Under the pieces are notes generated by a model. That model had not been told where the DNA came from, made no database searches, and worked only from the letters and a program-made list of their open reading frames with translations. The position numbers and the translations under genes are program-made. From an uncultured Methanobrevibacter sp. (lineage in GTDB: Archaea > Methanobacteriota > Methanobacteria > Methanobacteriales > Methanobacteriaceae), in NCBI GenBank assembly GCA_900319985.1, contig ONQL01000014.1, positions 1-42,365 on the forward strand: a DNA stretch of 42,365 nt, written 5' to 3'. Below are positions 14,269-22,867 of the stretch, piece by piece. Each line of letters opens with the position of its first letter. Position 1 is the stretch's first letter.

Positions 14269-15822
14269 TTATTTTTCACATGCGCCGCAATTGTAACATG
14301 GGCCGGACTCACACCATGGAGTTTGCTTTATTTTTTTTAGTCGTGCATATTCCATTTTCAAAAATCTTTTGTTTACACTGACTTCAATATTGTCCCAAGG
14401 TAATTTATCCTCAATACTATAATTTGGTAATTGCTCTTTCCATTCTTTTAATGTAGGTATTTTTGTTAAAGATTTCTCAATAATTGCACCAACGTCTCTA
14501 TTTCCACAAGATAGTATATATTGAATCATACTTTTCTTAGGACTTTCGCATTTAATATTGTATTTTTTCATTTCTTTTTTCAGATATCTGGTTTTATTTT
14601 TAATATCTTTAAAATCATAGCTTTCCCACTGCAATGGAGTATGGGGTTTCGGAATTAATGGATTGACACTAAATTTCACATTTCTGATATTATAATGCAT
14701 ATTGGCTATTTTTTTCATATATTGGGCAAGTTCTTCAATATCTTCTTTTGTTTCATCAGGTATTCCAATTAAAAAATATAACTTTATCTTAAAATCCAAT
14801 TCAACTGCATTTTTTATTACTGTAAAAATTGTTTCATCTAGTATATCTTTATTTATTACTTTTCTAAGTTTACTGATAGATTCAGGTGCAAGAGTAATTG
14901 TTTTAAGACCACTTTTTTTTAAGGTTTTCAATGTTTTTTTAGTAATCGATTCGATTCTTAGTGAGGGTGTTGAAATTTGAAAACCTTCTTTTTCAAGACC
15001 TTCAATCAAATCATTCAAATTACTGTAGTCGGATACTGCAGCACCAATCAATGTGATTTTATTTAATCCAGTATTTTGTCTGTTTTTTATTGCAATGTCA
15101 ATTAATCTTTTATAGTCAGTTTCTCTTGTTGGTCTATAAAGATAGTTTGCCATACAGAATCTGCATCCTCTGGTACATCCTCTTGAAACATTCAGCATTA
15201 TTGTGTTGTTAAAAACTGTTTGGTAATTTTCATCATCACTTTTGCTTATTATCGGTTCGGTAATGTGGTATGCATCATTCATATTTTCTACTAATGCAAT
15301 TTTTGTTTTGTTGTTGAATTCTGGAATGTAAATTCCGGGTATCTCTAAAAATTTTTTCAATTCTTTGGTGGGGTTTTCATGATATTTGCTTAAAAGTTTA
15401 TCTAATGTGAATTCCCCCTCTCCAATAATAAAAAGGTCAATATAATCTGATAAAGGTAGTGGATTGGCAGTTGCACAGGGGCCTCCGGCAATGATAAGCG
15501 GATCATCTTCAGTTCTATCATTTCTTTTAAGTGGAATCTCCGCACTTTTTAGCATTTCCAAAACATTGAAATAATCTTCTTCGAATTGCAATGTGAAACT
15601 TATGATGTCCAAATATTTCATGGGTGTGTTTGATTCAATTGTTTTTATATTTGGAAAGATGATTCTCTCACACCACGTATTCTCTCTTTCATTAATTTGA
15701 TTGTATAATATATTGTATCCTAATGATGACATTGCTGTTTTGTAGATGTTCGGATATGCTAATCCAAATCTGATGTCAATGTTTTTATGGTTTTTTTGGA
15801 ATATATTTTTTTCAAATAACAT
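14269..15822 (-). CDS. Radical SAM protein with B12-binding-like N-terminal domain
   Basis: A 517-residue radical SAM enzyme. The N-terminal 190 residues (RFGLAYPNIYKTAMSSLG, DIISFTLQFEEDY, IAGGPCATANPLPLSDYIDL, IIGEGE) form the Rossmann-like cobalamin-binding-type domain found ahead of many radical SAM barrels, without an obvious DxHxxG cobalamin site. The [4Fe-4S] motif is NVSRGCTRGCRFCMA near residues 215-222. After the barrel a cysteine-rich tail (WCESGPCYNCGACEK) could hold another cluster. This matches the methanogen group of uncharacterised proteins near the TIGR03960 family; the reaction is unknown. It ends about 60 bp before the aminotransferase start region, on the same strand. Confidence 0.85.
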   Translation of the reverse strand: MLFEKNIFQKNHKNIDIRFGLAYPNIYKTAMSSLGYNILYNQINERENTWCERIIFPNIKTIESNTPMKYLDIISFTLQFEEDYFNVLEMLKSAEIPLKRNDRTEDDPLIIAGGPCATANPLPLSDYIDLFIIGEGEFTLDKLLSKYHENPTKELKKFLEIPGIYIPEFNNKTKIALVENMNDAYHITEPIISKSDDENYQTVFNNTIMLNVSRGCTRGCRFCMANYLYRPTRETDYKRLIDIAIKNRQNTGLNKITLIGAAVSDYSNLNDLIEGLEKEGFQISTPSLRIESITKKTLKTLKKSGLKTITLAPESISKLRKVINKDILDETIFTVIKNAVELDFKIKLYFLIGIPDETKEDIEELAQYMKKIANMHYNIRNVKFSVNPLIPKPHTPLQWESYDFKDIKNKTRYLKKEMKKYNIKCESPKKSMIQYILSCGNRDVGAIIEKSLTKIPTLKEWKEQLPNYSIEDKLPWDNIEVSVNKRFLKMEYARLKKIKQTPWCESGPCYNCGACEK

Positions 15823-16263
15823 AGAATCATCTATTATTTTTTTATTTTAATTCTTTGTTTTTGATATAATTAGTCATGATTTACTTAATTTTTTTTTATT
15901 CAAACAATAATTTGCTTATTTTTTTTATAAAACCTATTTATTGTCTATTTTTTTCTATAATAACTCATTAAATTAATATTTAATCTTTGATGACATTCTT
16001 TTTTAGTTAAACCAAATTCAAGCTATTTAATCTTATTATTGTTTATTTTACCAGTATTATTTTTTTATTTTATATTTATATATCTTTTCAATCGATTTTA
16101 ATTAATTTATTCGTTTTTAACTGGTTTTTTACATTTTTAAGTTGTAAAAACATTTATATAGGAATAAAATATATATCTTTATCTACTCATTATGAAATAC
16201 TATATGTTAGTATAATCATATTTTACTATAAAATTTTCGTAATGAGAACCAAGAGGTGGAAAA
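15823..16263. other. Long AT-rich region upstream of the surface-protein gene
   Basis: I find no credible gene here. It holds the divergent 5' ends of the radical SAM gene and the adhesin gene, many T-runs, and a good TATA box (TTTATATA, 16153-16160) preceded by ACA. The latter predicts a transcript starting near 16185 and a leader of about 80 bases for the surface protein. Confidence 0.5.
16153..16160 (+). promoter_or_regulatory. TATA box of the surface-protein gene
   Basis: TTTATATA after an A-rich BRE-like stretch; the predicted start is about 80 bases before the ribosome binding site GAGGTGG at 16253-16259. Confidence 0.55.
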
Positions 16264-16302
16264 ATTTCGATAAAAAATAAAACATTAATCGTATCAATAA
16301 TA

Positions 16303-19233
16303 ATGACATTTTTCATGTTATTTGGTGCAGTTAGTGCAGTTGATACAACAAATGTTTCAATTCAAGAATATTCAAATTTAGACGACGATGTTGATGCATT
16401 GTCTGTCCAAAATAAATTAGAAATTTCTAACGAGGATTCTATCTCAGAAACTAATATAGTTAATTCTCATGATGATAATTTGGAGGATTATCCTTCTAAT
16501 GCTATTTTATCAAGTAGCATTAATTCTGACTATGGGGATAATGGAACATTAAAAGCTTCTTTCGAAACAATTGGTACTGAAAACACTTCATATTTGTCTT
16601 CCAGCAATAATGGGGTTATTTCTATTTCAAAAGATAATAATCTTGTTTCTGTAAGTTCAGATAACTCTGATGTTTTAGGTGCTAATAATAAAGTTGCTAC
16701 AAAATTATCCGTTAAAGATACAACTTATAATAAAGCTAATACAATATTTAAAGTTACTTTAAACGATAATTCCGGCAAAACATTAAACAATCAAAAAGTT
16801 TCTTTGAAAGTTAATGGAAAAACTTATTCCGCTACTACAAATAAGGCAGGTATTGCATCAATTAAGACTGCTTCATTGTCAATTGGTACTTATACCGTTT
16901 CTTTAAGTTATGCGGGTAATTCAAATTATTCTGCTTCCACTCTTTCAAAAAAAGTTAAAGTATTATCTTCTGTAAAAGGAAGAGATATGACAAAGAATTT
17001 CGGATATTTTGATGTATATCAAGCAACATATTTTAAAAATGGTGAAGCTTTAGCTAATACTAATGTTTCATTTAAGATTGATGGTAAAACAATTACAAAA
17101 ACTACTAATAAAAATGGGGTTGCTAAGGTAAAAGTGTCTTTATCTATCGGTACTCATGTTATTACATCTACTAATCCATATTCTAAGGAAAAGTTGTCTA
17201 ATAAAATTACTGTAAATAAAGATGGGTCTACCCTTATCCACGAACCTTTTGAAACATATATTGTACCTAAAACAAAATATGTTTTCACTGTTGAATTAAA
17301 ATCCAAACATGATGTTACCCTTAAAGGAAGAACTGTTTACTTTACCTATAAAGATAAGACTGTTACTGCAGTAACTGATAATGATGGTAAAGCTAAAATT
17401 ACTCTTCCAGGTCTTTCAAAAGGAACATATGATATGTACTATCAGTTTAGAGGAACTTCCATGTTCAATGCTTCTTCAGGATTTTGTAAAATTATTGTCA
17501 AAGATAGAGTTTGCAGTGTTAAAGCTTCAGACGTAAAAATATCTTATGGTGATAAATCAAATTTTAAGGTTACTTTGAAATATTTGGATAAAGTCCTTAA
17601 AAATAAAGAAGTAAAAATAGTTATTAAAGGTAAGACTTATTTGGCTATCACAAATAAAAATGGTGTAGCTTCAATATCTTTGGATAATTTTAAACCGGGT
17701 AACTATGCTGTTAAATATTATTTCTCAAAAGAAGGTTCAAAATATTATGCAGAAGGCTATAATAAAATTATTATTTCAAAATTAAAGTCTGTCATAACTG
17801 CAAACAATTTAGTTATGAAATATAAGGATGGTTCTGCATTCAAGGCTACTGTTAAAGATGCGTCCGGTAACCCTCTGAAAAATGTGGGGGTTAATTTCAT
17901 AATTAACGGTAAAGACCATATCCATAAAACAAATTCAAAAGGCGAAATGAAATTAGTCATTATTATTGGTGTAGGTTATTATCCTGTTAAGGCACTAGTT
18001 TCAGATCCATATTATCAATCAAACACTCTTTCCAGGTCTATTTTAATCAATGGAACCAAATTTGTTGCTAGTCAATTATATGCTTCTGTTGGAAAAAGTG
18101 TTACATATTCAATTAAAGCTGTTGACGGTAAAAAACTTGCAATTAAAAATCTTAAGGTTACTTTTACTGTAGACGGTAAAACTTATACTGCTAAAACAGA
18201 TGCCAATGGTGTAGCTAAAGTTAAATTGGGTGTTTTATCCAAGGGAGACCATAAAATCCAATTTAAAAGTGGTTCAGCTTCTGGATCATCAATAATTCAT
18301 GTTGTAAATACAGTTACATTAAAAGAAGTTATATCAGCGTCTAAATATGTTAGGGATTATATTATAGAAAATGAAAAATTACCATCTAGAGTTAAAGTGG
18401 GTAGTTTAGATTATTCGACTGCGGGTTTCTTATATTTGGCTTGTAAAGCTATCATTAATTTGAAATCTGGAAGTGATGCAGATATTTCTGTATACAAAGT
18501 TTATTATCCTAAAAAACCTGGAGCTGCTTCAGATATGGGTAATTTATATGATTATCTTTCTGTAGCTAAAAGTTTGGTAAAAACTTCAGAATCTAAAGGT
18601 ATAATGCCTAATTATGTGAGTTCAAATATAGGCTCTATTGGATATAAGGGTGCAGTTTATGCATTGGCTCGTGTAGTCGCATTTTATGGCGATTATGGCA
18701 AAATGCCTACCTATACTGCTGTTAAATCTTTAAGTGAAGCAACTACTAGTAACTTAAACTCTAAAAATACTATATCTAATTTAGCACAATACTTGGCAGC
18801 CACTAGTAATTGTCAAGTAAATAATGCTAAAATCAAGCAGATAGCTACTAAGTTGACTAAAGGTATGACTTCGGATAAGGCAAAAGCTAAAGCTATCTTT
18901 GATTATGTTAGAGATACTATATCATATAGTTTCTATTATGATACTAGATATGGTGCTGTAGGTACATTAAATGCAGGAACTGGAAACTGTGTTGACCATG
19001 CACACTTGGTTGTAGCAATCTCTAGAGCTGCAGGTCTTCCAGCTAGATATGTACATGGTACTTGTACATTCTCCAGTGGTTCTACTTATGGTCACGTTTG
19101 GGCACAAGTATTAGTTGGTAATACTTGGACTGTGGCTGATGCAACAAGTACTAGAAACTCGTTTGGAAATGTGGTTAATTGGAATTCGAATTCTTATAGT
19201 CTCCACGGATATTATATAAGTCTTCCGTTCTAA
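16303..19233 (+). CDS. Adhesin-like surface protein with Ig-like domains, pseudomurein-binding repeats and C71/transglutaminase-like peptidase
   Basis: A secreted protein of at least 976 residues. The signal peptide core FFMLFGAVSAVD cleaves after ASA-like residues. A Ser/Asn/Asp-rich stretch (to about 130) is followed by about six Ig-like repeats (about 132-670; recurring 'VSLKVNGKTYSATTNKAGIA' type strands), then two pseudomurein-binding repeats (about 671-815; ENEKLPSRVKVG and GIMPNYVSSNIG). The C-terminal domain (about 850-976) has a Cys-His-Asp triad: GNCVDHAH (Cys896), YGHVWAQ (His931), VADATS (Asp946). This matches transglutaminase-like fold peptidases such as pseudomurein endoisopeptidases PeiW/PeiP, so a wall-anchored wall hydrolase or remodeller is likely (inference). 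The ATG at 16303 cuts into the signal peptide; an ATT at 16264 with GGTG five bases upstream adds ISIKNKTLIVSII and gives a complete signal peptide, so the true start is probably there. Confidence 0.9.
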   Translation: MTFFMLFGAVSAVDTTNVSIQEYSNLDDDVDALSVQNKLEISNEDSISETNIVNSHDDNLEDYPSNAILSSSINSDYGDNGTLKASFETIGTENTSYLSSSNNGVISISKDNNLVSVSSDNSDVLGANNKVATKLSVKDTTYNKANTIFKVTLNDNSGKTLNNQKVSLKVNGKTYSATTNKAGIASIKTASLSIGTYTVSLSYAGNSNYSASTLSKKVKVLSSVKGRDMTKNFGYFDVYQATYFKNGEALANTNVSFKIDGKTITKTTNKNGVAKVKVSLSIGTHVITSTNPYSKEKLSNKITVNKDGSTLIHEPFETYIVPKTKYVFTVELKSKHDVTLKGRTVYFTYKDKTVTAVTDNDGKAKITLPGLSKGTYDMYYQFRGTSMFNASSGFCKIIVKDRVCSVKASDVKISYGDKSNFKVTLKYLDKVLKNKEVKIVIKGKTYLAITNKNGVASISLDNFKPGNYAVKYYFSKEGSKYYAEGYNKIIISKLKSVITANNLVMKYKDGSAFKATVKDASGNPLKNVGVNFIINGKDHIHKTNSKGEMKLVIIIGVGYYPVKALVSDPYYQSNTLSRSILINGTKFVASQLYASVGKSVTYSIKAVDGKKLAIKNLKVTFTVDGKTYTAKTDANGVAKVKLGVLSKGDHKIQFKSGSASGSSIIHVVNTVTLKEVISASKYVRDYIIENEKLPSRVKVGSLDYSTAGFLYLACKAIINLKSGSDADISVYKVYYPKKPGAASDMGNLYDYLSVAKSLVKTSESKGIMPNYVSSNIGSIGYKGAVYALARVVAFYGDYGKMPTYTAVKSLSEATTSNLNSKNTISNLAQYLAATSNCQVNNAKIKQIATKLTKGMTSDKAKAKAIFDYVRDTISYSFYYDTRYGAVGTLNAGTGNCVDHAHLVVAISRAAGLPARYVHGTCTFSSGSTYGHVWAQVLVGNTWTVADATSTRNSFGNVVNWNSNSYSLHGYYISLPF

Positions 19234-19346
19234 TTTTCTATTTTAATCTTTTTTTTATTTTTTTTTTTTAAATTCTTTTTTTAAATAGCTAATAATTTAT
19301 AATAGTTTCAATAAAGATTTAATAAGCAAGCTATTGAGACAATATT

Positions 19347-19805
19347 ATGAATTCTAATAAATATTCAAAAGTGGCTGTTGGTGGTACTTTTGATAAATTC
19401 CATGATGGTCATAAAAAATTATTATCTACTGCTTTTGAAATTGGGGATAAAGTTGAAATTGGAGTTACTTCTGATGCTTTCGGAGGTTTAAAAGGTGATA
19501 TTGATTCTTGTGAAATCAGAATGAGTAATCTTAAAAATTTCTTTTCAGAAGAACATGATTTTTGCGTTGTTCCTTTGGATGATCCTTACGGCACTACAAT
19601 TTACGATAGTGATTTTGAAGCTATTGTTGTTAGTGCTGAGACAGAACCTACTGCAGTTAAGATTAATGAGATTAGAATTTCTAAGGGTATGAAACCTCTT
19701 GATATTGTTGTTGTTAGTTTTGTGTTGGCTTATGATGGAAATCCAATATCGTCCACTCGAATTAGGCGTGGAGAGATTAATAATAATGGAAATTTAATTC
19801 ATTAG
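19347..19805 (+). CDS. coaD: Phosphopantetheine adenylyltransferase (archaeal type)
   Basis: This enzyme joins 4'-phosphopantetheine and ATP to dephospho-CoA in coenzyme A synthesis. It has 152 residues and the nucleotidyltransferase signature VAVGGTFDKFHDGHKKLL, where the HxGH-type motif binds ATP, plus the C-terminal ISSTRIRRGEI. It is the archaeal/eukaryotic-like PPAT, different in sequence from bacterial CoaD. There is no clear ribosome binding site (ACAATATTATG), so the transcript may be short-leadered. It stands alone between the surface protein and the ferredoxin gene, with T-rich sequence before it. Confidence 0.92.
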   Translation: MNSNKYSKVAVGGTFDKFHDGHKKLLSTAFEIGDKVEIGVTSDAFGGLKGDIDSCEIRMSNLKNFFSEEHDFCVVPLDDPYGTTIYDSDFEAIVVSAETEPTAVKINEIRISKGMKPLDIVVVSFVLAYDGNPISSTRIRRGEINNNGNLIH

Positions 19806-19908
19806 CCAAAAAATAATCGATATGTTTATATATTCATTTCGAGATATATTAATTCAACATATGAATTATTTTTTAAAATAGTTATATGTAATTATTTGAG
19901 GTGGTTAT

Positions 19909-20100
19909 ATGGCAGTAAAAATAGATTCTGAGGCATGTGGGCATATTCAAGATTGTCCCGTGCAAGGATTATGTATTAAACTTTGTGAACAAGGTGCGAT
20001 TATTGAAGAAGACGGGGATGTAAAAATAGTCCCGGAAAATTGTGATGATTGCGACCTTTGCATACAAAATTGCCCAAATCAAGCTATATCTAAAGCATGA
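19909..20100 (+). CDS. Two-cluster ferredoxin
   Basis: A 63-residue ferredoxin. The first cysteine set is atypical (ACGHIQDCPVQGLCIKLCEQGA), with wider spacing and the Pro after the second Cys; the second is regular (CDDCDLCIQNCPNQAI). Two [4Fe-4S] clusters are expected, though the first may be altered. GAGGTGGTT precedes the ATG. The polyferredoxin follows 9 bp after the stop, so the two are made together and probably pass electrons to one another or to a formylmethanofuran dehydrogenase or Hdr complex. Confidence 0.85.
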   Translation: MAVKIDSEACGHIQDCPVQGLCIKLCEQGAIIEEDGDVKIVPENCDDCDLCIQNCPNQAISKA

Positions 20101-20109
20101 GGTTGTTTT

Positions 20110-21117
20110 ATGTTTACTATAGAGCGTAAAGGGGAAGAATATCGTAAATTGGCTTACGATAATCTAAATTGTGTAGGTTGTGGAATTTGTGTTGAAACAT
20201 GTCCAACTTCTTCTTTAAGATTGGGTCCTTTAGTTCCGATAGCAAGGGGTTTAATTGAAATGGATTTGATTTCAGTTAGTGACTCTTGTGTATTTTGCGG
20301 ATTATGTTCAATTGCTTGTCCTTTCGATTCTTTATCCTTAACAATTGATGGTGAAGATGTTAAAAATATAGATTCTTATCCATCATGGGATGTTCAATCC
20401 GAGATAGATGACGAAGACTGTATTTATTGTGGAAGATGTAAATCTATCTGTCCGAGAGATTCTATTTTATTTGAAAGAAAACTCCCTGAAATTTCTTCAT
20501 TAGTTCGCGGAGAAATCAGTTTTGATGAAGATAAATGTATTTATTGTTCGTTCTGTGCAGATTTATGTCCTGCTGAAGCTATTGAACTTAAAAATATTGC
20601 ATCATCAAGTGTTGATAAATTAAATAATTCCATTAGTGTAGATACTTCCAAGTGTGTTTATTGTGGAGTTTGTAAAAGAATTTGTCCTGAAGATGCAATT
20701 ATGGAAGTTTGTTCAACATGTATGCTGCGTGAAGAGATTGAAGTTCCTGAAATTTCTGGTGAAGCATTCATTATTGAAGACTCTTGTGTTAATTGTTCTT
20801 GGTGTTCTGAAATTTGTCCTGTTGATGCAATTACAGTTACAAAACCATTTGAAGGAAAACTTGAATTGGTTGAAAGTGAAGAAAAAGTTTGTAAAGGCGA
20901 CTCATGTCATGCTTGTTTAGATGTTTGTCCATGTAATGCGGTTGAAATTGTTGACGGAAAATCAGTTACTAATTTGGATTTCTGTAATTTATGTGGTGCT
21001 TGTGTAACAGCATGTCCACAAGACATTAGAATTTTAACTAGGACCGCTATGAATTTAATTAATATTAATTCTGATTCTTGGGCTGAAATTTTAAATTCAT
21101 TGGTTAGTGGAAAATAG
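20110..21117 (+). CDS. Polyferredoxin, FwdF-like, eight [4Fe-4S] motifs
   Basis: A 335-residue electron-carrier protein. I count eight cysteine motifs: CVGCGICVETCP, CVFCGLCSIACP, CIYCGRCKSICP, CIYCSFCADLCP, CVYCGVCKRICP, CVNCSWCSEICP, CKGDSCHACLDVCP (longer first spacing) and CNLCGACVTACP. The number and length match FwdF, the polyferredoxin subunit of tungsten formylmethanofuran dehydrogenase. The catalytic subunits (FwdA-D) are not nearby, so it could be a stand-alone paralogue or an FwdF encoded apart from the main operon. An extra CSTCMLR pair sits between motifs five and six. GAGGTT precedes the ATG. A strong hairpin overlaps the stop. Confidence 0.85.
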   Translation: MFTIERKGEEYRKLAYDNLNCVGCGICVETCPTSSLRLGPLVPIARGLIEMDLISVSDSCVFCGLCSIACPFDSLSLTIDGEDVKNIDSYPSWDVQSEIDDEDCIYCGRCKSICPRDSILFERKLPEISSLVRGEISFDEDKCIYCSFCADLCPAEAIELKNIASSSVDKLNNSISVDTSKCVYCGVCKRICPEDAIMEVCSTCMLREEIEVPEISGEAFIIEDSCVNCSWCSEICPVDAITVTKPFEGKLELVESEEKVCKGDSCHACLDVCPCNAVEIVDGKSVTNLDFCNLCGACVTACPQDIRILTRTAMNLININSDSWAEILNSLVSGK

Positions 21118-21134
21118 GGAGTTTCCCTATTTTC
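21110..21134. terminator. Bidirectional hairpin between polyferredoxin and pilin genes
   Basis: GAAAATAGGGA-GTT-TCCCTATTTTC is a perfect 11-bp stem with a 3-base loop. It contains the polyferredoxin stop codon and touches the stop of the convergent pilin gene. T-rich sequence follows on the plus strand. Confidence 0.75.
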
Positions 21135-21315
21135 ATATTTTATTTATTAAAAAGTCTCTTTCTTTTTTTAACAAATCCGTTATGGTTGTTTGTGTTTTTT
21201 CAGTTATATTTGACATATAACTGGCTACTAGAAGTATTACAACAATTAATCCTCCTGTAATTAGAATTAATTCTGCACTTCCTTGTCCTTTGTTATCTAA
21301 TTTTTGTTTATACAT
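21133..21315 (-). CDS. Class III signal peptide pilin-like protein (60 residues)
   Basis: A very small type IV pilin-like protein. The N-terminus LDNKGQGSAELILITGGLIVVILLV has the class III signal: a basic leader, then Gln-Gly-Ser-Ala-Glu and a hydrophobic helix. In methanogens such precursors are cut by the EppA peptidase before the Gln, and the mature pilin starts at QGSAE. Only about 30 residues follow the helix (TEKTQTTITDLLKKERDF), so it may be a minor pilin or a scaffold subunit. Its start overlaps the end of the next pilin-like gene by 8 bp. Confidence 0.85.
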   Translation of the reverse strand: MYKQKLDNKGQGSAELILITGGLIVVILLVASYMSNITEKTQTTITDLLKKERDFLINKI

Positions 21316-21514
21316 GTGTCCTGTTGTCTAATATTGTATTTCTCACGTCCATAATATCATCCTTTGCTTTTAAACTGGTGTCACTTGTTTCCATATATGA
21401 TCTATAAATTGTTAAAGCAAGTAATGCAATAACTAAGACACCTCCAAATAACAATATATATTCTGCAGCTCCTTGTCCTGAATTTTCTTTCATTAATGCG
21501 TTGATTTTTTTCAT
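21308..21514 (-). CDS. Class III signal peptide pilin-like protein (68 residues)
   Basis: First gene of the pilin pair. The signal KENSGQGAAEYILLFGGVLVIALLAL has the EppA-type site before QGAAEY, with the conserved Glu at mature position +5 and an amphipathic hydrophobic helix that packs in the filament core. The mature tail is short (YRSYMETSDTSLKAKDDIMDVRNT). GGTGAA lies before the ATG. Together with the 60-residue neighbour it suggests minor pilins of an adhesion or competence-like pilus whose ATPase and platform genes are elsewhere. Confidence 0.87.
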   Translation of the reverse strand: MKKINALMKENSGQGAAEYILLFGGVLVIALLALTIYRSYMETSDTSLKAKDDIMDVRNTILDNRTHV

Positions 21515-21697
21515 GTTTTCACCAGTTATTATTATATGATTTTTAATTATATTAATATTACTATTTTTATAAAAAGTAATACCTTTTTATTTTTTTCATT
21601 GTTTTTTTCCTATTTTTTCCATTAGGTTTATTAATGGTGGTGCAGATAAAATATACATGTTAAATATAGAGTGATTAAAATTGATAAGGGTGAAAAC

Positions 21698-22867
21698 GTG
21701 GGAAATACATTGAAATTAGTTTCAGGTTTTATTTTATTTGTAGTGGGTATTCTCATAGCATATGAGACTACTGCGTATAATTTGCTAGATATTTTATTAA
21801 TAGTTGGTCTTATTATATCAATTGTCGGAATCATTATGATTATTAGCTATTTTGTTGATTCTAATGCGGATAGGACCACTAATGCAATCAAAGACTTTAT
21901 TACTTCTAATGAATTTAATTCTTCTAGATTAAATCGGTCTGAAAATAAATCAGATACTCCTAATCAACCGTTACATGTCAGAAGAGAATTTAATGAATAT
22001 CAAGATAATGATTATGAGGAGTTAGTGCTTGAAGAGTATCAAGATTCTTCTTCTGAGGGATATGGTGATTCCTTGGAAAATAATCCGAAAGCAGTGTTGA
22101 ATGTTGTTAGAAATGATGGTGTGCAAGAAAATGCTGATTTTGATAGGCAGCTTCAATTCACTCCGAGATATGATAAACCGATAAAGGTTACTCGTGCTCC
22201 TAAAAGACGTGAAGAAGATTATTTCACTACTAATGTTCCGGATTTCATTGTTGAAACAGATAAATCTGAAGAAATCAAAAAAGCCTTATCCAGTGAACCT
22301 CCTGTAGAGGAAATTGTTGTGGAACATCAAAAACCTGCTGATCAAGAATTAGGTGAACCTAGAGATATTAAAATTGATTTAAATGATCCTGAAAGTCTTC
22401 CAGTACCAAAAGGACTTCAAAGTTATGTGATTCATGATGAAGGTTTGATAACTTCCCAGGATGCCTTTGATGAATTGGCAGTTAATGTCAGTAAAGAAAT
22501 CATGTTGGAAATCCCTTCATTAAATGATTTGTCAGATAGATTCCTCTCCCATGTTCCAACTATCTATTCTAGAGTTATTATTGATGAATTTGATGTTTCA
22601 GACATGTCATACATGTTTTTAATTTCATCTCTTTTAAAACAGGGAGTTCATATCAGAACTGTTCCTAAAGTTCATACAGTTAATTTAATTACAGATGATT
22701 CATATGCAATGATTATTTCAGATGGTCCGGATGGTTTTGAATATGGTGCTATTTATGATGATAGAAATTCTATTTCAGATATCCGTTCTGACTTTGAAAA
22801 AACATGGAATATTGCATCTAGTTTGGATGAATCTGTTATTATGAGTAGTATTGGAGGTAATGCATAA
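21698..22867 (+). CDS. Membrane-anchored protein with long disordered linker, unknown function
   Basis: I do not recognise this roughly 389-residue protein. Two transmembrane segments lie near the N-terminus (LVSGFILFVVGILIAYE, then LLIVGLIISIVGIIMIISYFV), followed by an acidic, probably disordered stretch and, from about residue 215, a folded C-terminal domain (LPVPKGLQSYVIHDEGLITS to the end). I chose the GTG at 21698, with AGGGTGA just upstream; a GTG at 21671 adds nine residues. The next gene, a UPF0173 hydrolase, starts on the last base of its stop codon (TAATG), so the two are translationally coupled. Confidence 0.75.
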   Translation: MGNTLKLVSGFILFVVGILIAYETTAYNLLDILLIVGLIISIVGIIMIISYFVDSNADRTTNAIKDFITSNEFNSSRLNRSENKSDTPNQPLHVRREFNEYQDNDYEELVLEEYQDSSSEGYGDSLENNPKAVLNVVRNDGVQENADFDRQLQFTPRYDKPIKVTRAPKRREEDYFTTNVPDFIVETDKSEEIKKALSSEPPVEEIVVEHQKPADQELGEPRDIKIDLNDPESLPVPKGLQSYVIHDEGLITSQDAFDELAVNVSKEIMLEIPSLNDLSDRFLSHVPTIYSRVIIDEFDVSDMSYMFLISSLLKQGVHIRTVPKVHTVNLITDDSYAMIISDGPDGFEYGAIYDDRNSISDIRSDFEKTWNIASSLDESVIMSSIGGNA

